NCBI GenBank assembly: GCA_963674895.2
Contig: CAXXCY010000003.1
Span: 2,170,001-2,234,000, forward strand
Direction of reading: 5' to 3'
From: CAXXOK01 sp963674895
GTDB lineage: Bacteria > Bacillota > Clostridia > Christensenellales > Aristaeellaceae
DNA: 64,000 nucleotides
Positions 46,201-53,431 of the stretch are shown here, piece by piece. The first letter of the stretch is position 1; each line of letters begins with the position of its first letter. The notes under the pieces are model-generated. The model worked only from the letters and a program-made list of their open reading frames with translations. It was not told the DNA's origin and did no database searches. The translations under genes and the position numbers were made by a program.

Positions 46201-46756
46201 GGTCGTTGGTGAGGATTTCGAAACGAAGGTGGAATTTCTGGTAAAGCTCATCCTGCCATTGCTCCGCCAGATTCCCTGGGGTAACGATCATGCAGCGCTT
46301 CAAATCCCCACGGATAATCAGCTCTTTGAGCAGCAAGCCCGTCATGATGGTTTTACCCGCGCCAGGATCGTCTGCAAGGATATAGCGAAGTGGTAGGCGC
46401 GGCAGCATCTCCTGATATACAGCAGATATCTGGTGAGGCAATGGCTCGATTGCCGAGGTGTGTACGGCGAGATATGGATCAAATAGATGGGCAAGATGGA
46501 TTCGGTAGGCTTCCGAAACTAAGCGCAGCCTTTTGCCATCGATATCGAAGCTCCAAGGCAAACTTTCTTTGAGAACGGACAAAGATGGTTCATCTTCCCG
46601 GTAAAGAAGTTGGGAGCCAGTGGTACCTTGATTCGTTTTATAAAATACTTCCATCCCGGATGATCCAAACCAACGTGTTGAGACAATCGTAATCGGTTCG
46701 TTGGCGAGTATACCACTTACGAGGCTGCCCGCAGATAACTCTTCTAATCTTGCCAT
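43253..46756 (-). CDS. SNF2/DEAH helicase with C-terminal DUF3883 (defence operon)
   Basis: An 1167-residue superfamily II translocase. Walker A is ILADDPGAGKTIMTGLL, the DEAH box VCDEAHKM, motif III LTATPHNGKEED, and motif VI RFGRIHRIGQTEVCYLW. Long coiled or acidic inserts separate the two RecA lobes. Near the C-terminus LRFVEVKGRQKG resembles DUF3883, a nuclease-like fold. It resembles DrmD of DISARM and the helicase of other methylase systems. It is the first gene of the operon, so the promoter at 46844-46874 drives all three. Confidence 0.87.
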   Translation of the reverse strand: MARLEELSAGSLVSGILANEPITIVSTRWFGSSGMEVFYKTNQGTTGSQLLYREDEPSLSVLKESLPWSFDIDGKRLRLVSEAYRIHLAHLFDPYLAVHTSAIEPLPHQISAVYQEMLPRLPLRYILADDPGAGKTIMTGLLLKELIIRGDLKRCMIVTPGNLAEQWQDELYQKFHLRFEILTNDRLESAITGNVFTEMNYCIARLDKLSRNTELQEKLKVSDWDLIVCDEAHKMSATFWSGEVKYTKRYQLGRLLSGITRHFLLLTATPHNGKEEDFQLFMSLVDSDRFEGACRTSNQSIDVSDVMRRMVKEDLLKFDGTPLFPERIAYTVNYDLSPAEAQLYAAVTRYVEDEFNRADRLTGGRKSTVGFALTILQRRLASSPEAIYQSLRRRRERLEARLTEEKQGKRAAEMEWQFDIPEDLDDVDDLPSVELEQTEEEVADQASAATTIAELEAEIRILRRLESMANTVRASGTDKKWDELSSILQDDKLMFSEDGQREKLIIFTEHRDTLSYLTNKIRTLFGRNEAVVTIHGGMLRDDRRKVEELFKQDKEVRILVATDAAGEGINLQRAHLMINYDLPWNPNRLEQRFGRIHRIGQTEVCYLWNLVSKETREGAVFQRLLEKLEEERSALSGKVFDILGKITFDNKPLRELLIEAIRYGNSPETRARLNQVVDNSLNRDALRALLEERALTEDTMDIHKVMAIREDMERMETHKLQPHFIEAFFLEAFHSLGGIIRKREKGRFEITTVPFKIRNRDTIIGFGEPVLQRYERVCFDKQYCNIQGLTPATQLCPGHPLLEATLGLIREQNADVLKRGALFIDESDPSENARLLFYIENAIQDGHVLPNGARRIVNKTLQFVELTESDTACNAGYAPYLDYRPASETEAEAVRKYLHGQAWLSHGVEDRALHYAIEQIVPKHYQEVKAHKQQMADKIAKAVKDRLTCEIQYWDLRASDLREKEAAGKPNAKLNSDNAQRRADELQARMKKRLTELDLEKRVSPCPPVVVGGALIIPQGLLNHLIGNLNTGDLFGVNHSAIEKAAMEAVMQREIELGYQPQDVSARNVGYDIESTIPFERRGGGPCLRFVEVKGRQKGSTTVTVTKNEILTALNKPEEFILALVEVDGTQTQTTYLRRPFTTAPDFTATSVNYAIAALLQAGVIEN

Positions 46757-46843
46757 TCAGAATTTACTCCCGCTCATGCTTAAATTCCTGATATTCTTCT
46801 TTATCAACAAGGATTATTCATTTTCATTAATGCTTCATTTTTC

Positions 46844-46874
46844 ATTATATAATGACCTTCAATAGAGAAATCAA
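46844..46874 (-). promoter_or_regulatory. Promoter of the helicase/methylase/ATPase operon
   Basis: Read on the minus strand, TTGATT (46874-46869) is followed after 17 bases by TATATA overlapping TATAAT. It is 88 bases upstream of the helicase ATG, in an A+T-rich stretch. Confidence 0.45.
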
Positions 46875-47039
46875 CATGTGGCAGGTATATGCGTGTATGT
46901 TCGAATAGTACTTATTATTGTCATTTCGACATTTTTTAAACTTTCCCCCCTATATCATAAAATTACATTACTTGGCAAGTTGTAGCCTGCAGGCTTTCAT
47001 TTGATTGTGTTTTACATGATCTAGGAGAGATTCATTTCA

Positions 47040-47206
47040 AGCAGACAGGATAACCCCATCGGGTAGCAGGACCTGGAACTGGCGGATTATATACATTTGG
47101 CCGAACTGCGCACGGCCAAGACACTGGACGTCGATAAGGATGACTGCAAAATTCGTGGGTGACCTGAAGCGCCGGAAGGGTGTTCCGGAGAAAGAAAAAG
47201 CCAGCA
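47040..47206 (+). pseudogene. Unrecognised coding remnant before the prophage genes
   Basis: Two overlapping frames read ELADYIHLAELRTAKTLDVD and, after a shift, DLKRRKGVPEKEKASNHF. Together they look like one small, frameshifted protein. No start codon with a ribosome site is seen. The rest of the 46757-47207 gap is A+T rich and holds only the defence-operon promoter. Confidence 0.3.
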
Positions 47207-47207
47207 A

Positions 47208-47711
47208 TCATTTCGTTGCTGACTCTATCTTCTGAATATATGTAGCTATTCTATGTATCAAACTCTTGTCAATCTCCCCGCACCCGCTCTCAATCCTGCA
47301 ATACTCGAGCACATCCATCCCCAGCTGCCGGGCCACCTCGTTCTGGGATAATCCAGCTTCCCGACGCAGCCTGCGCAGCTGCACATGTGCGGGATCCACA
47401 CCCGGAGCTGCTCCCTGCGCCTCGATCGCTTCTATAAACCAAAGTTCCTCGTCATGGAACAGATAGATGTCTGATTGCACCCCATCCACGGTTATCTTGC
47501 AGGTATAGCGCATTCCCTGCCCGCCGGATTTCAGGCTGGCTGCCTGCCGCTCATCAGTCACACGGTCGATCTTCACTGGCGATCCGTTGAGCACCTGATA
47601 TGCTACCGGTCGGATGCGCCCGCCCAGCTCATGCCTGGCGAATACCGTCACAAAATCTTTATGCGTGACAGGCACAGGGGCTGAATTGGGTGCTTGGGTC
47701 TGCATCTTCAC
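47208..47711 (-). CDS. XRE-type HTH regulator with N-terminal extension (prophage)
   Basis: A 167-residue protein. Its last third is a helix-turn-helix of the XRE/Cro type (RRLRREAGLSQNEVARQLGM, then YCRIESGCGEID). The first two thirds form a small beta-rich domain with YTCKITVDGVQSDIYLF and ELWFIEAIE, of unknown role. Three starts are possible: GTG 47717, GTG 47711, ATG 47705. AAAGGAG favours 47711 or 47717. It lies just after the Y-family polymerase gene in the lysogeny operon and may regulate it. Confidence 0.6.
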   Translation of the reverse strand: MKMQTQAPNSAPVPVTHKDFVTVFARHELGGRIRPVAYQVLNGSPVKIDRVTDERQAASLKSGGQGMRYTCKITVDGVQSDIYLFHDEELWFIEAIEAQGAAPGVDPAHVQLRRLRREAGLSQNEVARQLGMDVLEYCRIESGCGEIDKSLIHRIATYIQKIESATK

Positions 47712-47730
47712 GCGCACTCACTCCTTTCTC

Positions 47731-49014
47731 TCACATCCCAAACATCGCTACGGGGTGAATCGTATGCTCCGCTTCCGGGTCAAGCTTCGCTGCTTTACGG
47801 TCGATCAGCACGATCCCCTTTTGAACAATATTGTTTCCAAACCGGCCGCGCAGCATATCCACATTACGTTCCAGCCGCTCTATGCGGGCTTTATATTCAG
47901 CACTACCGAACAGGTCCATCTGGATCGGCGTGCTCTCCGGTTCCAGTGTTCCGCAGCTGATCCCCAGCCCCCGAAACGGATACATCCGCGTGTATCGTTC
48001 ATCAAACAGCTTCATGGCTTCCCGGATGATATCCACCGATAGATTGGTAGATGATCCCAGCATATGCTGACAGGAGTGCCAGTCAAGCGTCGTGGTGGTC
48101 CGATTGTTCTGATCTGTGTACTTGAGCACATTTCGCACCGATAGGCTGATATTCCGGCTGCGGAATCCATGCTCACGCAATCGCATGGCGACGCATTCCG
48201 CGAGGATGGTCACAATGCAGAGCGCGTCGTCCCGGTTCTCTATATCACTGGGCGCGGTGGTGGAGTTCCCGATGCTCTTGATTGCCATAGTCTCGGTAAC
48301 CGGCATGACAGGAGAAATATCCAGCCCGCGCGCATAGCACTGAAGCATATCCCCTGTCTTGCCGAATCTGGATCGCAGACAGTCCGAATCGAACCTCGCC
48401 AGATCCCCTATGGTCCTGATATTCATGTCGGCATACTTCCGGGTGGTTTTCCTGCCGACATACAGCAGATCGGATACAGGCAATCCCCATACCTTTTCCT
48501 TGAAATCATCCCGGCGTATGACAGTGGTCGCGTCGGGTTTTTTCATATCGGAGCCAAGCTTTGCGAAGATCTTGTTGAAGCTCACACCGACCGATACCGT
48601 CAATCCCAGTTCTTCACGTATGCGGTCGCGGATGGCATTGGCAGTCCCTTCCCCGTCCTCTATGGTCACACCGGGATTGCTCAGATCGATCCAGTTCTCA
48701 TCCAGCCCGAAAGCCTCCACACGATCAGAATATTCCATGTAGATCTTACGCATCAGGCGGGAAAAGTGCAGATAGCGATCATAACGCGGATGCAGGATGA
48801 TCAGTCCCGGACACACTTGTTTTGCCTGCCAGTTGGCCATACCAGTTTTAACGCCGACTCCCTTGGCAAGCGCATTGGCGGTCAGTACAATCCCGTGCCG
48901 GTCCTCCTGACTGCCGCAGACTGCCACCGGGTACGGCCGCAACGCGGGATTGTCCAGAATCTCTACGGAGGCATAGTACTTGTTGGCGTCACAGTGCAGT
49001 ACCACCCGTTCCAC
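47731..49014 (-). CDS. Y-family DNA polymerase (UmuC/DinB-like)
   Basis: A 427-residue translesion polymerase. The catalytic start is VVLHCDANKYYASVE (metal Asp), followed by NALAKGVGVKTGM, AFGLDENWIDLS (second acidic pair) and the thumb phrase SVGVSFNKIFAKLGSDMKKP. The C-terminal little-finger and DUF4113-like region end near a LDPEAE tail. It copies past lesions, part of the SOS answer carried by many Firmicute phages. The gene overlaps the LexA-like gene by 26 bases. Confidence 0.87.
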   Translation of the reverse strand: MERVVLHCDANKYYASVEILDNPALRPYPVAVCGSQEDRHGIVLTANALAKGVGVKTGMANWQAKQVCPGLIILHPRYDRYLHFSRLMRKIYMEYSDRVEAFGLDENWIDLSNPGVTIEDGEGTANAIRDRIREELGLTVSVGVSFNKIFAKLGSDMKKPDATTVIRRDDFKEKVWGLPVSDLLYVGRKTTRKYADMNIRTIGDLARFDSDCLRSRFGKTGDMLQCYARGLDISPVMPVTETMAIKSIGNSTTAPSDIENRDDALCIVTILAECVAMRLREHGFRSRNISLSVRNVLKYTDQNNRTTTTLDWHSCQHMLGSSTNLSVDIIREAMKLFDERYTRMYPFRGLGISCGTLEPESTPIQMDLFGSAEYKARIERLERNVDMLRGRFGNNIVQKGIVLIDRKAAKLDPEAEHTIHPVAMFGM

Positions 49015-49267
49015 TCATATCGCCTCTTTCAACCGGCCAGACGCCTGGGTTGGCCCGCAGTGTACGGGTATGCCCATCCCACCTTGTAAGCAATCCATCC
49101 CGGATCATACGGTTTATGTGCGCCTGCACCGTGGACGTTGATCGGAGGCCCGTTCCGTAGCATACCTCCCGGACACTGGGGGCACGCTGCTCCTTCTCCT
49201 GATACGCCAGAATAAATGTATAAATACGATGCCGTGAAGACCCAATTGCATTTGTCGACTGTCTCAT
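48989..49267 (-). CDS. LexA-like DNA-binding domain protein without protease domain
   Basis: A 92-residue protein with the LexA winged helix: RIYTFILAYQEKEQRAPSV, then REVCYGTGLRSTSTVQAHI and MIRDGLLTRWDG. The peptidase half is absent, so it cannot be released by self-cleavage as LexA is. It could compete with or replace LexA at SOS sites, or regulate the polymerase gene that overlaps its end. GGAGAAA lies before the ATG. Confidence 0.75.
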   Translation of the reverse strand: MRQSTNAIGSSRHRIYTFILAYQEKEQRAPSVREVCYGTGLRSTSTVQAHINRMIRDGLLTRWDGHTRTLRANPGVWPVERGDMSGTGGTAL

Positions 49268-49346
49268 TCAATTTCTCCTGTAAAAAGCGTACACGAAATA
49301 CACGTCTTCAATCTATGGATGAAAACGAAGGTACTGTTCTCTCAGA

Positions 49347-50177
49347 TCAGGCTTCCATCACCGCGATATCACTCTCGTCGAGCAGCCCCAGTACGCGGCC
49401 CACGCAGCGGATATCATCATAATCCGCAAACCGGATGTCGCGGTACTTGCGATTGTGGGATATCAGGCGGCCCTTGCCAAGTTCTTTGACAAAGCTCTCT
49501 CCATTGACCAGGAATACACCCAGCTCGCCGGTGGAAAGGCTTTCCGTCTCCTGGATCAGCAGCCGGTCCCCGTCCTTGAGTGTGGGTCGCATGCTATCAC
49601 CGGATACATGCACGATCATATCGGCATCTTCGGTATCCGGAGTTTCATAGACATTCAGCCACTGGAAATTATCACCCTCGGGCAAGTATTCCCCGATACC
49701 GGCGGAGGCGGGCATAAAATAGTCGCGGAGCTGTACGATCTTCCTGGCTTTGCGCTGTGTCTCAGCCTCCATGCGGTCCATTTCCATCCTCATGACGCTG
49801 GAAACCATCTGCAGCCCGTGTGGGTCCAGTTTGCGGTACTGCTCGATAAATTGGCGTTCTGCCATGGAAAGGCTGCGGTAGGTGGTTGTCGTCACGCCCA
49901 GCAATTCATCCGGCGTGACGTCATAGATCGTGCAAAGCTTGCGCAGAGAATTGATATCCGGGAAATTCGCGTCCTTTTCCCAGTTGCTGACCGTTGCGCT
50001 GGTTACGTCTAGGTGTACGGCAATGTCCTGTTGGAGCAACCCCAGCCGTTCACGATTCGTCCGCAGGTTATATCCCAGACTTGGCTTCCGGTTCGCATCA
50101 TAACGAGCAGGCTTGCCGCCTTTTATCTTCTGTGATTCCCCAGAAGCCGGTCTTCTCTTATCGACCACTTTCTTCAT
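49347..50177 (-). CDS. CI-like prophage repressor (XRE HTH plus S24 peptidase)
   Basis: A 276-residue repressor. The N-terminal HTH reads RERLGLLQQDIAVHLDVTSA, and the C-terminal S24/LexA-type peptidase has VSGDSMRPTLKDGD with the catalytic Ser and VNGESFVKEL with the Lys. DNA damage with RecA would cause self-cleavage and induce the prophage. The start at 50177 has CAGGAGG; the longer frame to 50213 does not. It faces the rightward early operon across a 280-bp operator region. Confidence 0.87.
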   Translation of the reverse strand: MKKVVDKRRPASGESQKIKGGKPARYDANRKPSLGYNLRTNRERLGLLQQDIAVHLDVTSATVSNWEKDANFPDINSLRKLCTIYDVTPDELLGVTTTTYRSLSMAERQFIEQYRKLDPHGLQMVSSVMRMEMDRMEAETQRKARKIVQLRDYFMPASAGIGEYLPEGDNFQWLNVYETPDTEDADMIVHVSGDSMRPTLKDGDRLLIQETESLSTGELGVFLVNGESFVKELGKGRLISHNRKYRDIRFADYDDIRCVGRVLGLLDESDIAVMEA

Positions 50178-50203
50178 AAAGCACACCTCCTGTTTGCGGC
50201 CCA

Positions 50204-50232
50204 AGCATAACACAGTTTGAATATGATGTAAA
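50204..50232 (-). promoter_or_regulatory. Repressor promoter (leftward)
   Basis: On the minus strand TTTACA (50232-50227), 17 bases, then TATGCT (50209-50204). It lies 27 bases upstream of the repressor ATG. Confidence 0.5.
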
Positions 50233-50281
50233 TATATATACTCAAATTTAATTTAATTATTAATTTTATGCTTTGTTCGCC

Positions 50282-50310
50282 TTGACAGATGATTTATCTG
50301 GTGATACTCT
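50282..50310 (+). promoter_or_regulatory. Early rightward promoter with operator
   Basis: TTGACA (50282-50287), 17 bases, TACTCT (weak -10). CAGAT and ATCTG (50286-50300) form an inverted repeat within the spacer, where the repressor could block polymerase. The whole 50178-50464 stretch has no gene. Confidence 0.4.
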
Positions 50311-50464
50311 CATTTCACTTCAAACGAAGCGGTGACTGCAGATACGTGATGACCGGCGTATCTATTATGTTATCCATTTGTTTGAATATCCATCGCAATA
50401 TAGCAATGCTACTTACAGTTACGCATCATGTACTCCCCGCATATGATTTGAATTGGAGGCGCAT

Positions 50465-50711
50465 ATGGGTGGAAGAACCAACGTCAAGATGTCTCAAGAT
50501 GAGATGCCCACTGTGCGATAAACGGGTTTTCGATATCTCCGGATTACCGGGTGAACAGATCACCATTACGCTGAAATGCCCCAGTTGTCGCCGGGTGGTG
50601 ACAGTGCCTTGTGCCAGAGAAGCGGTTTTTCGTCTCAGGGCAAGTCCGGTGACCAGGGCGTCGCCCAGCCAATCACCGGGTGCTCTGCAGCGGCAGCGTA
50701 AAAAGCCGTAA
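50465..50711 (+). CDS. Small zinc-ribbon (Com-like) phage protein, start region frameshifted
   Basis: From 50499 a 70-residue zinc ribbon reads RCPLCDKRVFDIS and KCPSCRRVV, with two CxxC pairs, like phage Com-type proteins. The only good ribosome site (GGAGG at 50455) belongs to an ATG at 50465 in another frame, MGGRTNVKMSQDEMPTVR, which stops at 50521. The two overlap at ATGAGATG, so either they are coupled or a five-base loss has split one gene. The C-terminus is Arg/Ser/Pro rich. First gene of the early operon. Confidence 0.5.
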
Positions 50712-50782
50712 CTCCCACCAACTGAATACTCTTTCATACCGAGCAAAGGCTCCGTGCCGTGGAATGCGACGAGTGACCAAAT

Positions 50783-50842
50783 AGCCGGATGAATGCCGAG
50801 ACAGTGATGTACCACTGCCTCCATTCATCCGGCTTTATTTTT
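50783..50842 (+). terminator. Strong terminator with inner stem
   Basis: AGCCGGATGAATG pairs perfectly with CATTCATCCGGCT (13 bp). Inside the loop CAGTG pairs with CACTG. TTTATTTTT follows. Confidence 0.8.
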
Positions 50843-50926
50843 ACCAGAGAAATCATCAAACGATCATCATCCTGCGTCGTTATTCCGATACAGCACCGCC
50901 ATATTCACAGCGAAAGGAGGAAACTC

Positions 50927-51085
50927 ATGAGCGAAGTCGTCAACCTCGACCACAAGCGGATTTGCGACGTCAGCGCTGACGCGCGTGTTGTCCTAATACG
51001 CAGAAAAGGCTGCGTCACCCGCATCACCGCAAACTCCAACGGCACGTTGCATATCAAGCACGAACGGGAAGAACAAAAAACTTGA
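50927..51085 (+). CDS. Small prophage protein of unknown function
   Basis: A 52-residue basic protein, MSEVVNLDHKRICDVSADA continuing to RKGCVTRITANSNGTLHIK. AAAGGAGG sits 6 bases before the ATG, which settles the start. The pattern of alternating strands (VVLIRR, CVTRIT, TLHIK) suggests a small beta sheet. I do not recognise it. It lies between two structured elements. Confidence 0.6.
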   Translation: MSEVVNLDHKRICDVSADARVVLIRRKGCVTRITANSNGTLHIKHEREEQKT

Positions 51086-51111
51086 CTGACCATCCCATGG
51101 CAACTGCATAA

Positions 51112-51215
51112 CCGAAATCCGCCAGAACGCTAGACGGCAGTGCGGAACTCCCTGACAAGGGGTTCACCTGCCGTCTTGTTCTGTAGAAAGCGGATTAGCG
51201 GCTCCGGCGGATTTC
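51112..51215 (+). ncRNA. Multi-stem structured RNA candidate in the prophage early operon
   Basis: Nested complementary arms fold the segment between two genes. P1: GAAATCCGCC (51114-51123) with GGCGGATTTC (51206-51215). P2: AGACGGCAG (51132-51140) with CTGCCGTCT (51168-51176). P3: GAACTCCCT (51145-51153) with AGGGGTTC. The 3' side of P2 is followed by TGTTCTG, not a clear U-run. The arms are too regular to be chance. It ends 28 bases before the ATG of the sigma-like gene and could be a leader RNA, attenuator or small RNA. Confidence 0.5.
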
Positions 51216-51243
51216 AGAAATCTGAAAACCAAAGGAGCCCTTT

Positions 51244-51708
51244 ATGAAAAATCTACACCGTTATATCAAGATCGCCGGCGAGAAGATTCCCGTTACTGAA
51301 AAAATATACCGCGTATACAAACGATCTCTTTGGGCAGAGAATAAGCGCCTGGAACGCGAAAAACGATGTCACAACGTGAACGGTTCTCTTTGTACCAACG
51401 ACTGTCGCAGCTGTGATAAATCCCAGACAGGCATCATCCTGTCTCTTGATCGCTTTATGGAAGAAGGCTTTGACATTCCTGACACAGTGGACGCAGCCGA
51501 ATTTGTGGCGAACAAACTGCTTCTGGAACAGCTTGTCGCCGCGCTCGACGATTTGGACCCGGAGGAAAGGTCACTCATCGATGCCCTGTTCCTCAACAAC
51601 CGAACCGGGCGGGATTATGCCATCGAAATCGGCATCTCTCATCAGGCTGTCGAAAAACGCAGGAAAAAGGTCGTCAGGAAGCTGCGCCACATCATGGGCA
51701 TGGATTAA
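51244..51708 (+). CDS. Sigma-70 region-4-like phage regulator
   Basis: A 154-residue protein. The C-terminus is a region-4 HTH: LIDALFLNNRTGRDYAIEIG and ISHQAVEKRRKKVVRKLR. The middle has a Cys cluster, HNVNGSLCTNDCRSC, which may bind zinc. No region 2 is seen, so it is not a full sigma factor. Similar proteins are common in Clostridia prophages. It sits after the structured leader, with AAAGGAG before the ATG. Confidence 0.65.
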   Translation: MKNLHRYIKIAGEKIPVTEKIYRVYKRSLWAENKRLEREKRCHNVNGSLCTNDCRSCDKSQTGIILSLDRFMEEGFDIPDTVDAAEFVANKLLLEQLVAALDDLDPEERSLIDALFLNNRTGRDYAIEIGISHQAVEKRRKKVVRKLRHIMGMD

Positions 51709-51719
51709 ATTTCACAGAA

Positions 51720-51763
51720 TTGGTTGCCAAACCATCTTTTTCTGTCCTGTGGATAGTGAGGGG
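51720..51763 (+). repeat. 44-bp duplicated control element, copy 1
   Basis: This 44-base sequence is found again at 55997-56040 with 41 identical bases. It has TTGGTTGCCAA at the left and CCTGTGGATAGTGAGGGG at the right. TGTGGATAG is one base from the reverse of a DnaA box (TTATCCACA). GGGGAG-AATTTA-CTCCCC makes a hairpin right after it, and CGGAGG follows. Confidence 0.6.
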
Positions 51764-51796
51764 AGAATTTACTCCCCCGGAAACGGAGGTAGGCAT

Positions 51797-51979
51797 ATGG
51801 GATCCAAGGCAAACAATCCGGATACAGCGTTTCGCGACAGGAACCTCGATGAGGAGCTTGCTGGCATTCTTGCTGCGATCAGTATCGTATCCAAGCGCCT
51901 CGCCAGGAAGCTGCTCACGCTTCAATGTCGGGGCGAGTCAAATGATAAAGGGGGTGATACGGATGAGCAAAACGAGTGA
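51797..51979 (+). CDS. Small prophage protein of unknown function
   Basis: A 60-residue protein starting MGSKANNPDTAFRDRNLDEE, with CGGAGGTAGGCAT before the ATG. It has an amphipathic helix (AGILAAISIVSKRLARKLL) and an acidic end. It overlaps the next gene by 17 bases. Function unknown. The ATG is the first after the 44-bp element. Confidence 0.6.
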   Translation: MGSKANNPDTAFRDRNLDEELAGILAAISIVSKRLARKLLTLQCRGESNDKGGDTDEQNE

Positions 51980-52289
51980 AATTGGCAAGGCTGTCAAGGA
52001 ACTGCACAACGCGGCACAGACCATATCGACAGTGGCAGATAGCCTGGCAACGCTGATCGACAGCGATGAAACCATGAAAGAAAATGAAGGTTCATCGCCT
52101 TCGGCACAACCCGAACCTGAACCGAAATCCATCACCCTTGAAGAAGTCCGCGCCGTGCTGGGTGACAAATCTACGCAAGGGCATACCGCCAAGGTACAAG
52201 CACTGATCCACAAACGTGGCGCGGAAAAGCTCAGCCAGGTCGATCCCACAGAGTATGCGGCTCTGCTGGCGGAAGCGGAGGCATTGTAA
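51963..52289 (+). CDS. Small prophage protein before DUF2800
   Basis: A 108-residue protein, MSKTSEIGKAVKELHNAAQT at the start, a helix-rich half, an acidic Ser/Pro/Glu linker, and a C-terminal half with ITLEEVRAVLGDKSTQGHTA and KVQALIHKRGAEKLSQVDPT. This resembles the short phage protein often labelled 'rRNA biogenesis protein rrp5' in automatic annotation, a name that should not be trusted. GGGGGTG precedes the ATG. Its stop shares a base with the next ATG (TAATG). Probably helps replication or recombination, by context only. Confidence 0.6.
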   Translation: MSKTSEIGKAVKELHNAAQTISTVADSLATLIDSDETMKENEGSSPSAQPEPEPKSITLEEVRAVLGDKSTQGHTAKVQALIHKRGAEKLSQVDPTEYAALLAEAEAL

Positions 52290-53416
52290 TGCCGCCACGC
52301 CAGCACGCAATCCTGTCAGCATCCTCAAGCCACCGTTGGATGCACTGCACTCCGTCGGCCAGGCTGGAGGAGAAGTACGAGGACAGGGAAACCGAGGCTG
52401 CCAAAGAAGGCACCGCTGCACATGCGTTGTGTGAGCACAAGCTCCGGCGTGCGCTGCAAATGCCATCGGACAAACCGAGCTCTCCGTACGACTGCGAGGA
52501 GATGGATTTCCACACAGACGGCTATGTGCAGTTCATCCTGGAAACCATCACGGAAGCCCGGCAGATCTGCGCCGACCCCATCATCAACATCGAACAGCGG
52601 CTGGATTTCAGCTGTTATGTTCCGGAGGGCTTCGGTACTGGGGACTGCGTCATTGTCTCCGACCAAACGCTGCACATCATCGACTTCAAATACGGTGTGG
52701 GTGTGCTCGTGGAAGCGGAAAACAATCCCCAGATGATGCTCTACGCCCTGGGCGCGCTCCATGTGTACGACAGCCTCTATGACATCGACGAAGTCGCCAT
52801 GACCGTCTATCAACCCCGGCGTGAAAACATCAGCACGTGGACGATCCCGGTCGGTGAACTCAAGGCCTGGGCAGAGAACACACTCCGGCCGAACGCCATC
52901 CTGGCTTATGAGGGGAAGGGCGAATATACTCCCGGTCCCTGGTGCACCTTCTGCGGGGCTTTTGTCACCTGCCGTGCCCGAGCGGAAGAGCAGCTCAAAC
53001 TGGCGCAGTGCGAATTCGCCAAACCGCCGTTGCTCACTGACACGGAGATCGAGGAGATCCTGGGCAAACTTGACGCCCTCATCAAATGGGCTGAGGCAAT
53101 CCAGAAGTACGCGCTGAACGCCGCCATAAACGATGGCAAGCAGTGGAACGGCTGGAAACTTGTCAATGGCAAATCCAATCGTGAGTATACCGACGAAAAC
53201 GCCGTGATTACAGCCGCAAACGCCGCGGGATATCACAACATCCACCGGCAAACCCTTCTGCCCATTACAGAAATGGAGAAGCTTATGGGTAAAAAGAGCT
53301 TCCAAACCATTCTGGGCAAGCTGGTCCACAAGCCACCTGGAAACCCAAAACTGGTACCCCTGTCTGACAAACGTTCGGAAATCAAAACTGCGAAGGCTGA
53401 CTTCTCTGAAGAATGA
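52289..53416 (+). CDS. DUF2800 protein (Cas4/RecB-type exonuclease fold)
   Basis: A 375-residue DUF2800 protein. The nuclease core shows EEKYEDRETEAAKEGTAAHA, then GTGDCVIVSDQTLHIIDFKY with a D-x(n)-DFK triad and a later Cys group CTFCGAFVTCRARAEEQ like the Fe-S cluster of Cas4/AddB. It is expected to trim DNA ends for recombination. It precedes the DUF2815 annealing or binding protein, a standard pair in Clostridia phages. Confidence 0.85.
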   Translation: MPPRQHAILSASSSHRWMHCTPSARLEEKYEDRETEAAKEGTAAHALCEHKLRRALQMPSDKPSSPYDCEEMDFHTDGYVQFILETITEARQICADPIINIEQRLDFSCYVPEGFGTGDCVIVSDQTLHIIDFKYGVGVLVEAENNPQMMLYALGALHVYDSLYDIDEVAMTVYQPRRENISTWTIPVGELKAWAENTLRPNAILAYEGKGEYTPGPWCTFCGAFVTCRARAEEQLKLAQCEFAKPPLLTDTEIEEILGKLDALIKWAEAIQKYALNAAINDGKQWNGWKLVNGKSNREYTDENAVITAANAAGYHNIHRQTLLPITEMEKLMGKKSFQTILGKLVHKPPGNPKLVPLSDKRSEIKTAKADFSEE

Positions 53417-53431
53417 AAGTGAGGAAACCCA

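Noticed and set aside
46931..47040. Possible attL of the prophage
   Set aside because: No matching second copy can exist within the window because the prophage continues past its right edge, so it cannot be supported.
52325..53329. 334-codon minus-strand frame opposite DUF2800
   Set aside because: Mirror of a GC-rich coding frame; no start site, and the phage operon is transcribed the other way.
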